NCBI RefSeq assembly: GCF_030160835.1
Contig: NZ_BSPC01000028.1
Span: 248,001-312,000 of the forward strand
Source: Labrys miyagiensis
GTDB taxonomy: Bacteria; Pseudomonadota; Alphaproteobacteria; Rhizobiales; Labraceae
Direction of reading: 5' to 3'
Length of the DNA: 64,000 nucleotides
Below the pieces are notes generated by a model. It ran no database searches and was not told the origin of the DNA. It saw nothing but the letters and a program-made list of their open reading frames with translations. The position numbers and the translations under genes are program-made. Position 1 is the first letter of the stretch, and the number at the start of each line of letters is the position of its first letter. This document shows, one piece after another, positions 17,847-26,515 of this stretch.

Positions 17847-19922
17847 ATGAATGCCCACGCAGCCGCCATCAAAACCGCCGAACCGGTGGACTATCTGGCC
17901 AAGCTCAACGAAGGCCAGCGCCGTGCCGTCGAGCATGGCGGAGGCAAAGCGGCCTCGCCGCTGCTTATCATCGCGGGGGCCGGTTCCGGCAAGACCAACA
18001 CGCTCGCCCACCGCGTCGCCCATCTGATCGCCGAAGGCGCCGATCCCCGCCGCATGCTGCTGCTCACCTTCTCGCGCCGGGCAGCCGATGACATGAGACG
18101 CCGGGTCGAGCGCATCGCCGCCAGCGTGCTCGGCGCCAAGGGCTCGACCCTGAGCGAGGGTCTTGCCTGGGCCGGTACCTTCCACGCCATCGGCGCCCGG
18201 CTCCTGCGCGAACATGCCTTCCAGATCGGGCTCGATCCCTCCTTCACCATCCATGACCGGGAGGATTCGGCCGATCTGATGAACCTGGTGCGCCACGAGC
18301 TCGGCTTCTCGAAGAAGGAGAACCGCTTTCCCACCAAGAATACCTGCCTCACCGTCTATTCGCGTGTGGTGAATGCTCAGGAGGAGCTGGAGGGCGTGTT
18401 GAAGGAGGCCTTCCCCTGGTGCCTCGACTGCGCGGCGGACCTGCGCACCCTTTTCTCCGCCTATGTCGAGGCCAAGCTCCAGAACAATGTGCTCGACTAT
18501 GACGACCTGCTGCTCTGGTGGTCGCAGATGGTGGCCGAGCCGATGATCGCCGCCGATATCGCCGCGCGCTTCGACCACGTCCTTGTCGACGAGTACCAGG
18601 ACACCAACCGCCTGCAATCCTCCATCCTGCTGGCGCTGAAGCCCGATGGCCATGGCCTGACAGTGGTGGGGGACGATGCGCAGTCGATCTATTCCTTCCG
18701 CGCCGCGACGGTGCGCAACATCCTGGATTTCCCCGCGCAGTTCTCGCCGCCCGCCGAGATCGTCACACTCGACCGCAATTACCGCTCGACCCAGCCCATC
18801 CTCAGTGCCGCCAATGCGGTGATCAGCCTCGCCAGCGAGCGCTTCACCAAGAATCTGTGGACGGACCGCCAGTCCGCCGAAAAGCCGCAGCTCGTCACCG
18901 TCAGGGACGAGACATCGCAGGCCGATTTTGTCGCCACCCGCATCCTGGAGAACCGCGAGGAGGGCATGACGCTGAAGCAGCAGGCGGTGCTGTTCCGCAC
19001 CTCGCACCATTCCGGCCCGCTGGAGGTGGAACTGGTCCGCCGCAACATCCCCTTCGTGAAGTTCGGCGGCCTGAAATTCCTCGACGCGGCCCATGTCAAG
19101 GACATGCTGGCCGTGCTGCGCTGGGCCCAGAACCCGCGCGACCGCGTCGCCGGCTTCCGCGTACTTCAATTGCTGCCGGGCGTTGGGCCTGGCGGCGCCG
19201 CCAAGGTGCTGGATGCCGTCGATACCGACGACATCGCCGCCCTGCCCGCCCCACCTCGCGCCAGCGAGGACTGGCCAGCCTTCGTGGCCATGGTGCAGGC
19301 CCTGCGTACAAGCCAGGACGCGTGGCCCGGCGAGATGGAAGCCGTGCGGCGCTGGTATGAGCCCCATCTCGACCGCATGCATGAGGACGCCACCGTGCGG
19401 CGCGCCGATCTCCTGCAGCTCGAACAGATCGCCGCGAGCTACCCCTCGCGCGAGCGCTTCCTCACGGAGCTGACGCTCGATCCCCCGAGCGCCACCAGCG
19501 ACGAGGCGGGGCCGCCCTCCCGCGACGAGGATTATCTCATCCTCTCCACCATCCATTCCGCCAAGGGGCAGGAGTGGAAGTCCGTCTTCGTGCTCAACAC
19601 CGTCGATGGCTGCCTGCCGGCCGATGTCGCTGCCGGCTCGAAGAACGAGCTCGAGGAGGAGCGTCGCCTGCTCTATGTCGCCATGACAAGGGCGCGCGAC
19701 AGCCTGCACCTGATCACGCCGCAGCGCTTCTTTACCCATGGCCAGCACGCCCAGGGCGACCGCCACATCTATGCCAACCGCACGCGCTTCATCCCGGCCG
19801 CCATCCTCTCGCATTTCGAGCAGGTGATGTGGCCGATGGCGAGAGCTTCAGGCGCTTCCCGAGCAGCCGCTGTCCACAAGCCTGTGGACCTGCGCGACAG
19901 GATGCGCGGCATGTGGCGCTGA
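17847..19922 (+). CDS. UvrD/PcrA-like superfamily 1 DNA helicase
   Basis: A 691-aa ATP-dependent 3'-5' helicase with the SF1 motifs in order: Walker A AGAGSGKT (about 43-50), DEYQDTN (about 248-254), GDDAQSIYSFR, LDRNYRS, and the C-terminal TIHSAKGQEWKSVF and LLYVAMTRA. The ATG at 17847 has GAGG nine bases upstream and begins before the LNEGQRRAV Q-motif. At under 700 residues it is shorter than typical UvrD (about 720-800), so it is a UvrD-family paralogue rather than certainly uvrD. The LexA box upstream predicts DNA-damage induction. Confidence 0.88.
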   Translation: MNAHAAAIKTAEPVDYLAKLNEGQRRAVEHGGGKAASPLLIIAGAGSGKTNTLAHRVAHLIAEGADPRRMLLLTFSRRAADDMRRRVERIAASVLGAKGSTLSEGLAWAGTFHAIGARLLREHAFQIGLDPSFTIHDREDSADLMNLVRHELGFSKKENRFPTKNTCLTVYSRVVNAQEELEGVLKEAFPWCLDCAADLRTLFSAYVEAKLQNNVLDYDDLLLWWSQMVAEPMIAADIAARFDHVLVDEYQDTNRLQSSILLALKPDGHGLTVVGDDAQSIYSFRAATVRNILDFPAQFSPPAEIVTLDRNYRSTQPILSAANAVISLASERFTKNLWTDRQSAEKPQLVTVRDETSQADFVATRILENREEGMTLKQQAVLFRTSHHSGPLEVELVRRNIPFVKFGGLKFLDAAHVKDMLAVLRWAQNPRDRVAGFRVLQLLPGVGPGGAAKVLDAVDTDDIAALPAPPRASEDWPAFVAMVQALRTSQDAWPGEMEAVRRWYEPHLDRMHEDATVRRADLLQLEQIAASYPSRERFLTELTLDPPSATSDEAGPPSRDEDYLILSTIHSAKGQEWKSVFVLNTVDGCLPADVAAGSKNELEEERRLLYVAMTRARDSLHLITPQRFFTHGQHAQGDRHIYANRTRFIPAAILSHFEQVMWPMARASGASRAAAVHKPVDLRDRMRGMWR

Positions 19923-19925
19923 CGC

Positions 19926-20055
19926 TGGGAGCGCGGACGTCCCGACGACACTCGGAGAGTGTCGGACGATCCGCTCTTGAACCACTGCATCTATCGGAGA
20001 AGGCACATCCCGGTGTGCCCTTTCCGGAAGTGTGGACCAGACGTCCGCTCCCCCA
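19926..20055. repeat. Intergenic inverted repeat, family A (copy 3)
   Basis: TGGGAGCGCGGACGT at the left and ACGTCCGCTCCCCCA at the right enclose CGACACTCGGAGAGTGTCGGA and a GGGCACA..hairpin. It has the same edges and internal GACACTC..GAGTGTC module as copy 2 (3176-3285). It starts three bases after the helicase stop and could terminate its transcript. Confidence 0.6.
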
Positions 20056-20093
20056 GTAGCCTTGCGCGGCCTGCCATGCCAATGTCCCCCATT

Positions 20094-20792
20094 ATGTGTG
20101 GACGCATCATGCAGCAGGGCCCGGATCTGCCGGGCCTTCATTCCGAGCTCGGCGCCACTCCGGAGGAGATCGTCCGGGCGTGGGAGGCGCACAGCAATGG
20201 TGCCCCGGCGCAATGGTTCTGGGTCGTCAGGCGCGAGCCCGGAAGCGGGCGCTATGTGCATGATCTCCTGCAATGGGGCCTCATTCCCAACTGGGTGAAG
20301 GATCCCGGCGTCTGGCCCAAGCCCATCAATGCCCGCTGCGAGGGCATCCAGTCGAAGCCCGCCTTCCGCGATGCCTACCGTTCCAGGCGCTGCCTCGTGC
20401 CCATCGACCTCTTCTTCGAATGGATGCGCATCAGGGATGAAGGCGGCAAACCCGTGAAGGGGCCGAAACAGCCCTATGCCATAGCCGTGAAGAACCGCTT
20501 GCCCTATGCGGTGGCCGGGCTGTGGGAGAGCTGGATCGACAGAGCGAGCGGCCGGATCACCCGCAGCTTTGCCATCGTCACCTGCGAGGCCAATGCGCTG
20601 GTCGGCCAGATCCATGACCGCATGTCGGTGATCATCGCACCGGAGAATTTCAACCGCTGGCTCGACAACATCGAACCCGATCCCTTCGACCTGATGGTGC
20701 CCTACCCACCGGAAAGGATGGAGATCTGGCCGATCTCAACGCGGGTGAACAACGTTGCCAACAATGACGCTGATATCGCGGCGGCGGTGTGA
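20094..20792 (+). CDS. SRAP-domain protein (YedK/HMCES family)
   Basis: A 232-aa SOS-response-associated peptidase (SRAP) protein. This family covalently caps abasic sites in single-stranded DNA through the N-terminal Cys after removal of Met1. The ATG at 20094 is required because it places Cys at position 2 (MCGRI). The other active-site residues are visible: Asn79 and Glu83 in PINARCE, Glu109 in FFEW and His174 in IHDRM. It lies downstream of an SOS-boxed helicase on the same strand, across repeat A, fitting a DNA-damage role. Confidence 0.9.
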   Translation: MCGRIMQQGPDLPGLHSELGATPEEIVRAWEAHSNGAPAQWFWVVRREPGSGRYVHDLLQWGLIPNWVKDPGVWPKPINARCEGIQSKPAFRDAYRSRRCLVPIDLFFEWMRIRDEGGKPVKGPKQPYAIAVKNRLPYAVAGLWESWIDRASGRITRSFAIVTCEANALVGQIHDRMSVIIAPENFNRWLDNIEPDPFDLMVPYPPERMEIWPISTRVNNVANNDADIAAAV

Positions 20793-20905
20793 GGCCATAG
20801 TGGATTCAACCAGTTGGGCCAGATGAGGCAGTCGAGAAAATGGCCCAGCATCAAAGCACCCTCGCCCCGTCTACGAATGTCGATTTCGCCCCACAAGGAT
20901 CTCCC

Positions 20906-21904
20906 ATGACCACCCTGCCCTCCGCCATGACCGCGATCGCCATCAGCACGCCCGGTGGCCCCGAGGTGCTGGTGCCCGAGCAGCGGCCGCTGCCGGCCTT
21001 CGGCGATACCGAGATCCTGATCAAGGTTGCGGCTGCCGGCGTCAACCGGCCGGATGTGTTCCAGCGCGCGGGCGCCTATCCTCCGCCCAAGGGGGCCTCG
21101 GACCTGCCGGGGCTTGAGGTGGCCGGCGAGGTCGCGGCTGTCGGACCCACCGTCAAGCGTTGGAAGCTGGGCGACAAGGTCTGTGCCCTCACCCCGGGCG
21201 GCGGCTATGCCGGCTATGTGCGCACAGACGAAACCCATGCGCTGCCGATCCCCGACGGGCTCGATATGGTTCACGCCGCCGCGCTGCCGGAGACCTTCTT
21301 CACGGTCTGGCACAATGCTTTCCAGCGCGGGCATCTCCAGGCCGGCGAGACCTTCCTGGTGCATGGCGGCTCCTCGGGCATCGGCACCACGGCGATCATG
21401 CTGGGCAAGGCCTTTGGCGCCAGGGTGATCGTTACCGCCGGCTCGCCCGAGAAATGCGAGGCTTGCCTCAAATTGGGGGCGGACGTCGCCATCAACTACA
21501 GACAGGGCGATTGGGCGGCCGCCGTGAGAGAGGCCACGGAGGGGCATGGCCCGAACCTGATCCTCGACATGGTCGGCGGGCCCTATGTCAGCAAGAACTA
21601 CGATGTGGTGGCGATGGACGGCCGTATCGTCAATATCGCCTTCCTGGAAGGCTCGAGGGTCGAGATCGACTTCACCCGCCTGATGACCAAGCGCCTCGTC
21701 CACACCGGCTCGACGCTGCGGCCCCAGTCGGTGGCAGCGAAAGCCGCGATCGCCCGCGATTTGGAGGCGAAGGTGTGGCCCCTGTTGGCGGAAGGGCGCT
21801 GCCGGCCGCTCATTTATGAGACCTTCCCGCTCGCCAAGGCCGCCGAAGCGCATGCCTTGATGGAGACCAGCAGCCATATCGGGAAGATCGTTCTGACAGT
21901 GTAG
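20906..21904 (+). CDS. NAD(P)H:quinone oxidoreductase (zeta-crystallin/PIG3 type)
   Basis: A 332-aa zinc-independent medium-chain dehydrogenase. The N-terminal catalytic fold (VNRPDVFQRAGAYPPP, DLPGLEVAGEV) is followed by a Rossmann domain with HGGSSGIGTTAI and the NADPH-type loop TAGSPEKCEA. No Zn-ligand Cys cluster is present. The AVNRPDVFQR..Y.PP pattern is that of PIG3/TP53I3-like quinone reductases. The ATG at 20906 has AAGGA eight bases before it. Role: reduction of quinones or electrophiles; exact substrate unknown. Confidence 0.85.
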   Translation: MTTLPSAMTAIAISTPGGPEVLVPEQRPLPAFGDTEILIKVAAAGVNRPDVFQRAGAYPPPKGASDLPGLEVAGEVAAVGPTVKRWKLGDKVCALTPGGGYAGYVRTDETHALPIPDGLDMVHAAALPETFFTVWHNAFQRGHLQAGETFLVHGGSSGIGTTAIMLGKAFGARVIVTAGSPEKCEACLKLGADVAINYRQGDWAAAVREATEGHGPNLILDMVGGPYVSKNYDVVAMDGRIVNIAFLEGSRVEIDFTRLMTKRLVHTGSTLRPQSVAAKAAIARDLEAKVWPLLAEGRCRPLIYETFPLAKAAEAHALMETSSHIGKIVLTV

Positions 21905-21913
21905 GCGCCAGAG

Positions 21914-22117
21914 TCAGGCCGCCACCTTCTCATTGACGTATCCGGCCTCGGCGATAGCTTCGCGCAGGCTGGTCTCGTTGGCTGCGCTTTTCACCGAGAC
22001 CGTGTGAGCGGCAAGATCGGCGTCGACGGTGGCCTTGGGATCGATGGACTTCACGGCGCCATCGATCGTCTTGATGCAATGGCCGCAGCTCATTTCGGGG
22101 ACTTTCAGGGTGATCAT
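21914..22117 (-). CDS. CopZ-like copper chaperone (heavy-metal-associated domain)
   Basis: A 67-aa single HMA domain with ferredoxin-like fold and a Cu-binding pair in MSCGHC near the N-terminus. It would carry Cu(I) in the cytosol and hand it to the CopA ATPase encoded divergently. GGAG lies eight bases before the ATG, and a MerR-type promoter with 19-base spacer is centred near 22157, so it should be induced by CueR and copper. It is convergent with the quinone oxidoreductase gene (9-base gap). Confidence 0.88.
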   Translation of the reverse strand: MITLKVPEMSCGHCIKTIDGAVKSIDPKATVDADLAAHTVSVKSAANETSLREAIAEAGYVNEKVAA

Positions 22118-22141
22118 GGCGATTCTCCACGGGGCGGAAGC

Positions 22142-22172
22142 GTTGTAAGGCTTCCCACCGTTGGAAGGTCAA
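22142..22172 (-). promoter_or_regulatory. CueR-type promoter of the copper-chaperone gene
   Basis: On the minus strand TTGACC (22172-22167), a 19-base spacer and TACAAC (22147-22142) form the stretched promoter activated by MerR proteins. The spacer holds the imperfect dyad CTTCCAACGGTGGGAAG. The matching copA promoter lies 168 bases away in the opposite direction. Confidence 0.7.
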
Positions 22173-22176
22173 GTAC

Positions 22177-22328
22177 TTGGTGTGCCGGTCTTCAGACCGG
22201 CATGGAACCGGGACAGTCACAGAGAGAGGGACCGAGCGGATAGGCCGCTTTCCGCGAGGATGGTGGTTCCATGCCGTTCCAGTCACATCGACCGTTGGTC
22301 GATGTGACTGAGAAGACCGGCACACCAA
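22177..22328. repeat. Nested palindromic repeat, family D, between two copper promoters
   Basis: Outer arms TTGGTGTGCCGGTCTTC (22177-22193) and GAAGACCGGCACACCAA (22312-22328) are perfect 17-base inverts. Inside lie CGGCATGGAACC / GGTTCCATGCCG (about 22198-22276) and a perfect 13-bp hairpin AGTCACATCGACC..GGTCGATGTGACT (22281-22309). The GTGCCGGTCTGAAGACC-type arm recurs at 57458-57524. Confidence 0.7.
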
Positions 22329-22339
22329 TACGCCACCCC

Positions 22340-22370
22340 TTGACCTTCCCATCATGGGAAGGATTACCTA
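22340..22370 (+). promoter_or_regulatory. CueR-type promoter of copA
   Basis: TTGACC (22340-22345), a 19-base spacer and TACCTA (22365-22370), with the dyad CCTTCCCATCATGGGAAGG inside the spacer, closely match CueR sites. Transcription would start near 22377. That rules out the upstream ATG at 22372 and decides for the copA start at 22399. Confidence 0.8.
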
Positions 22371-22398
22371 CATGAGCAACACCCGGAAAGGGATTGCC

Positions 22399-24687
22399 AT
22401 GTCTTCGACCCACGACGCCTCCACGACTTATGAACTCGCCATCGACGGCATGACCTGCGCCTCCTGCGTACGTCGGGTCGAGAAGGCCATTGCCGGCGCG
22501 CCCGGCGTTTCCAGGGCCTCCGTCAACCTGGCGACCGAGCGTGCCCAGGTCGATTTCAGTGCCAGGCCAGATCTGCCGCCCGTGCTCGCCGCCATCGCCA
22601 AGGCGGGCTATGAGGCGCATGTCATCGAGGAAGAGCGCGCCGATGATCCCGAGCGCAGCGCACGAACCGCGGAACTCGCGGCCCTGCGCCGCGATCTCAT
22701 CCTCGCCGCCGCGCTGACCCTGCCTGTCTTCCTGGTCGAGATGGGTTCGCATCTCGTGCCGGCCTTCCATCACCAGGTGATGATGACGCTCGGTGCGGGG
22801 AATTGGTACGCCCAGTTCGTGCTGACCAGCCTCGTCCTGTTCGGGCCGGGCCTGCGCTTCTTCCGCAAGGGCGTTCCCACCTTGCTGCGCGGCACACCGG
22901 ACATGAACGCGCTGGTGGCGCTCGGGTCGGGCGCCGCCTGGCTGTTTTCGGTGGTCGCGACTTTCCTGCCCGCGCTGCTGCCCGAGGGCACCGCCAATGT
23001 CTATTACGAGGCCGCCGGCGTGATTGTGACGCTGATCCTGCTCGGCCGCTATCTCGAAGCCCGCGCCAAGGGCGCGACGAGCGAAGCCATCCGCAAGCTG
23101 GCCGGGCTGCAGGCCAAGACGGCGCTGCGCCTGCGCGACGGCGTCGAGACGGAGGTGCCGATCGCCGAACTCAAGGCCGGCGATGTTATCCGCGTGCGCC
23201 CCGGCGAGAAGATCGCCGTCGACGGCGAAGTGATCGAAGGCTCCTCTTTCGTGGACGAAGCGATGATCTCCGGCGAGCCGCTGCCGGTCGCCAAGGCCGC
23301 CGGCGCCGAGGTCATCGGCGGCACCATCAACAAGACGGGCAGCTTCACCTTCCGTGCCACCAAGGTCGGCTCGAAGACGCTGCTGGCGCAGATCATCCGC
23401 ATGGTCGAGGTCGCCCAGGGCGCCAAGCTGCCGATCCAGGCGCTGGTCGACCGCATCACCGCCTGGTTCGTGCCCGCCGTGATCGCGGCCGCGCTGGTCA
23501 CCTTCGCGGCCTGGCTGATGCTCGGCCCCAGCCCGGCGCTGAGCTTTGCGCTCGTAAACGCCGTGGCCGTGCTGATCATCGCCTGCCCCTGCGCCATGGG
23601 TCTGGCCACGCCGACCTCGATCATGGTCGGCAGCGGCCGCGCCGCCGAGCTTGGCGTGCTCTTCCGCCGCGGCGATGCGCTGCAGAGCCTGCGCGACATC
23701 GGCATCGTCGCCTTCGACAAGACGGGCACGCTGACATCAGGCGCTCCCGCAGTCACGGATTTCGAACCGGCGTCCGGTCTTGACGCCAACGAGGTGCTAG
23801 CGCTGGTCGCCGCCGTGGAGGCCCGCTCCGAGCATCCCATCGCGACAGCCATCGTCGAAGCGGCCCGGGAGCGCAACCTCGTGCTGCAGCCGGTGGATGG
23901 CTTCGAGGCCGTGCCGGGCCGCGGCGTTGCCGGCAGTGTCGGCGGCCGCACGGTCTTGGTCGGCTCGCAGCGCTGGCTGGAGGAGCATGGCATCGATACT
24001 TCGGACCTTGCCGCCAGGGCCGGCGCCCTCGGCGAAGCCGCGCGTACGCCCCTTCTCGCCGCCATCGACGGGCGGGTCGCCGCACTCATCGGTGTCGCCG
24101 ACCCCATCAAGCCCTCGGCGGCGGCGGCCATTGCGGCCCTCAAGGCCTCCGGTCTGGAAGTCGCGATGATTACGGGCGACAATCGCAGGACGGCCGAAGC
24201 CATCGCGAAAACGCTGGGGATCGACCGGGTCGAGGCCGAGATCCTGCCGGATGGCAAGGCGGAGGCGGTAAAGCGCCTCGCCGCCGGCGGCCGCAAGGTG
24301 GCCTTCGTGGGCGACGGCATCAACGACGCCCCGGCTCTCGCCAGCGCCGATGCCGGCATCGCCATCGGCACGGGCACGGATATCGCCATCGAGAGCGCCG
24401 ATGTGGTGCTGATGTCGGGCGATCCCCTCGGCGTCGCCAGGGCGATCGGCCTGTCGAAGGCGACCATGCGCAATATCGGGCAGAATCTGTTCTGGGCCTT
24501 TGCCTATAATGTCGCGCTGATCCCGATCGCCGCTGGCCTGCTCTACCCCTTCAACGGCACCCTGCTTTCGCCCATGCTGGCGGCGGGCGCCATGGCGCTG
24601 TCCAGCGTCTTCGTCGTCACCAATGCGTTGAGGCTGAGGCGGTTCCAACCCGCCACGGCCTCGGCCTGGAGGGAGTCTCAGCCATGA
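22399..24687 (+). CDS. copA: Cu(I)-exporting P1B-type ATPase
   Basis: A 762-aa copper pump of the inner membrane. One N-terminal HMA domain carries MTCASC (Cys20/Cys23), followed by eight helices. The actuator motif is SGEP, the intramembrane Cu site is ACPC (Cys396-Pro-Cys398), phosphorylation is in DKTGT (Asp440), and the hinge is GDGIND (from about 638). Start at 22399 is set by the CueR promoter and by GGAAAGGG seven bases upstream. Its stop overlaps the cueR start (ATGA). It exports Cu(I) to the periplasm together with the divergent CopZ-like chaperone. Confidence 0.95.
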   Translation: MSSTHDASTTYELAIDGMTCASCVRRVEKAIAGAPGVSRASVNLATERAQVDFSARPDLPPVLAAIAKAGYEAHVIEEERADDPERSARTAELAALRRDLILAAALTLPVFLVEMGSHLVPAFHHQVMMTLGAGNWYAQFVLTSLVLFGPGLRFFRKGVPTLLRGTPDMNALVALGSGAAWLFSVVATFLPALLPEGTANVYYEAAGVIVTLILLGRYLEARAKGATSEAIRKLAGLQAKTALRLRDGVETEVPIAELKAGDVIRVRPGEKIAVDGEVIEGSSFVDEAMISGEPLPVAKAAGAEVIGGTINKTGSFTFRATKVGSKTLLAQIIRMVEVAQGAKLPIQALVDRITAWFVPAVIAAALVTFAAWLMLGPSPALSFALVNAVAVLIIACPCAMGLATPTSIMVGSGRAAELGVLFRRGDALQSLRDIGIVAFDKTGTLTSGAPAVTDFEPASGLDANEVLALVAAVEARSEHPIATAIVEAARERNLVLQPVDGFEAVPGRGVAGSVGGRTVLVGSQRWLEEHGIDTSDLAARAGALGEAARTPLLAAIDGRVAALIGVADPIKPSAAAAIAALKASGLEVAMITGDNRRTAEAIAKTLGIDRVEAEILPDGKAEAVKRLAAGGRKVAFVGDGINDAPALASADAGIAIGTGTDIAIESADVVLMSGDPLGVARAIGLSKATMRNIGQNLFWAFAYNVALIPIAAGLLYPFNGTLLSPMLAAGAMALSSVFVVTNALRLRRFQPATASAWRESQP

Positions 24688-25121
24688 ATATCGGTGAAGC
24701 AGCCGGTGCGTCCGGCGTCTCGGCCAAGATGATCCGCTATTATGAATCTATCGGCCTGGTTGCCAATGTCGCTCGCACCGAGGCGGGCTACCGCGTCTAT
24801 GGCGCGAGCGACATCCACACCCTGCGCTTCATCCGCCGCGCCCGCGACCTCGGCTTCTCGGTCGAGCAGATGGAGACGCTGCTGGCCCTGTGGAGCGACC
24901 GCACGCGGGCAAGCGCCGACGTGAAGCGCGTGGCGGAGACCCATATCGCCGAGCTCGAACGCAAGATGAAGGAGATCGAGGGCATGGCCAAAACGCTTCG
25001 CCACCTCGTGCACAACTGCCACGGCGACGGCAGGCCGGACTGCCCGATCCTGGAGGATCTCTCGCATGGGCTGGAGGCTGCACCGGTAAAGCCGGCGAAG
25101 GCGAGGCGGAGGGCGGCGTGA
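24684..25121 (+). CDS. cueR: Copper-responsive MerR-family activator
   Basis: A 145-aa MerR protein: winged helix ([20 protein letters not shown]), long dimerisation helix, and a metal-binding loop with Cys112 and Cys120 in [10 protein letters not shown], the two-Cys spacing of Cu(I)/Ag(I) sensors. Four-base overlap with copA means it is translated with the pump and autoregulated through the copA promoter. It should also act on the divergent chaperone promoter. A short basic tail ([10 protein letters not shown]) follows the sensor loop. Confidence 0.92.
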   Translation: MNIGEAAGASGVSAKMIRYYESIGLVANVARTEAGYRVYGASDIHTLRFIRRARDLGFSVEQMETLLALWSDRTRASADVKRVAETHIAELERKMKEIEGMAKTLRHLVHNCHGDGRPDCPILEDLSHGLEAAPVKPAKARRRAA

Positions 25122-25181
25122 AGGGGGCATTCTTCGGTTGGGCGAGATGAGGCGAGCCGAGAAAAAGCCGCGCCGATCGCG

Positions 25182-25372
25182 CCCCCTCGCCCCGTTCTTA
25201 CGGGGAGAGGATAGAGGTGAGGGGCAGCTCGACTCTCGCAGAATATAATTTCTTGGATTAAGATCAATAAGTTACAAGTGCGGAAACCGATTCCGGCTCC
25301 AGAATTGCTACTCCCGTAAGTCCGCTCAGCCCCTCACCTCTATCCTCTCCCCGTAAGAACGGGGCGAGGGGG
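25182..25372. repeat. Inverted pair of a 44-base palindromic unit, family C1
   Basis: The 44 bases at 25182-25225, containing CCCCGTTCTTACGGGG and GAGGATAGAGGTGAGGGGC, recur exactly in inverse orientation at 25329-25372. Further outward GGTTGGGCGAGATGAG-like stretches are also inverted (about 25137 and 25405). The AT-rich centre (25240-25320) has no gene. It fills the 307-base gap between cueR and the deformylase paralogue. Confidence 0.75.
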
Positions 25373-25428
25373 CTTCGAAGGCTCGCTTTCGTCCCAACCG
25401 TCTCATCTCGCCCAACCGCCCTCGCCCT

Positions 25429-25920
25429 ATGCCCATCCGACCGATTCTCCGTTTCCCCGATCCCCGCCTCCGCCTAGCGGCCGAGCCCGTCACGGCGTTC
25501 GGCGCGCCGCTGGAGGCCCTCGCGGCAGATCTTCTCGACACCATGCGCGCCGCGCCCGGTATCGGCATCACCGCGCCGCATCTGGGCATTCTCCAGCGGC
25601 TGACCGTGCTGGAACTACCGGGCGAAAACCGTCTGCGGCTCTATGCCAATCCGCGCATCACATGGTCGTCGGAGGAGGTGCAGGACCATATCGAAGGCAG
25701 CGTCTCCATGCCCGGGGTGACGGAGACGCTCCAGCGCCCTGCTCGCGTGCGCGTGGCCTATCAGGACAAGGACGGCGCCAGGCAAACCGAGGAAGCCGAT
25801 GGCCTGCTTGCCATCTGCCTGCAGCATGAGATCGACCAGCTCGACGGCATATTCTGGATCCAGCGGCTCTCCCGCCTCAAGCGCGAGCGTGTGATCAAGC
25901 GCTTCGAGAAGCAGCGCTGA
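25429..25920 (+). CDS. Peptide deformylase-like protein lacking key metal ligands
   Basis: A 163-aa protein with the length and motif order of peptide deformylase, the Fe-enzyme that removes the N-formyl group of nascent proteins, but with altered motifs. GxGxAAxQ reads GIGITAPH (Gln to His51). EGCLS reads EGSVS, so the metal-ligand Cys is Ser91. HExDH reads HEIDQ, so the second ligand His is Gln137, while His133 and the catalytic Glu134 remain. The C-terminal ADGLLAICLQHEID region is otherwise very typical. Loss of two of three metal ligands argues against normal deformylase activity. A true def gene is expected elsewhere. Confidence 0.85.
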   Translation: MPIRPILRFPDPRLRLAAEPVTAFGAPLEALAADLLDTMRAAPGIGITAPHLGILQRLTVLELPGENRLRLYANPRITWSSEEVQDHIEGSVSMPGVTETLQRPARVRVAYQDKDGARQTEEADGLLAICLQHEIDQLDGIFWIQRLSRLKRERVIKRFEKQR

Positions 25921-26029
25921 CACACGTTAAAGTTGCGTAATATCGTCAGCTTTCCAAAGATTTCGCCCCGATTGTCGGCTAGCCTCCCGCCCGTTCGTCC
26001 TTCGGACGGTCGAAGCAGGAGGAAGCGAT

Positions 26030-26383
26030 ATGGCCTATGTCGATGGTTTCGTGGTGGCGGTTCCCAAGCAGAATCTGAAAGCCTATGAGGATATGGCGCG
26101 CCTGGCCGGCACCGTCTGGAAGGAGCACGGCGCCCTCACTTACGTCGAATGTGTCGGCGACGACGTGCCCTATGGCGAGCTGACCTCGTTCCCGCGCTCG
26201 GTCCAGGCCAAGGACGACGAGGTGGTGGTGTTCTCCTGGATCACCTATCCCTCGCGCCAGGAGCGCGACGCCATCAACGCCAAGGTGATGGCCGATCCCA
26301 GGCTGAAGGACAGCATGAACAGCGCACCTTTTGACGCCAAGCGCATGATCTATGGCGGCTTCAAGACGCTGATGGAGATGTGA
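26030..26383 (+). CDS. DUF1428-family protein
   Basis: A 117-aa protein starting MAYVDGFVVAVPKQNLKAY, the typical beginning of DUF1428 proteins, which adopt a dimeric alpha/beta ferredoxin-like barrel fold. AGGAGGAAGC stands just before the ATG, a strong ribosome site. The biochemical role of this family is unknown. It stands alone between the deformylase paralogue and the YdeI-like gene. Confidence 0.85.
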   Translation: MAYVDGFVVAVPKQNLKAYEDMARLAGTVWKEHGALTYVECVGDDVPYGELTSFPRSVQAKDDEVVVFSWITYPSRQERDAINAKVMADPRLKDSMNSAPFDAKRMIYGGFKTLMEM

Positions 26384-26515
26384 GCGGGAGCAAGGGCCAT
26401 CCTTCCGGAGCTCCGAGAAGGACGGCCCTTGGTTCGTCTGGCCATGGATGGGTGACGTCAGCCGGGATTCCGGGCCATACTCGCGGCCGGCAGGAAACCG
26501 GCTGAAAGGCGTGCG

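Noticed and set aside
22372-22398. Earlier copA start at 22372
   Set aside because: It lies upstream of the transcription start predicted by the CueR promoter (-10 at 22365-22370).
25182-25372. CRISPR array or tRNA-like structure
   Set aside because: Only two copies of the unit exist, in inverse orientation, with no regular spacers.
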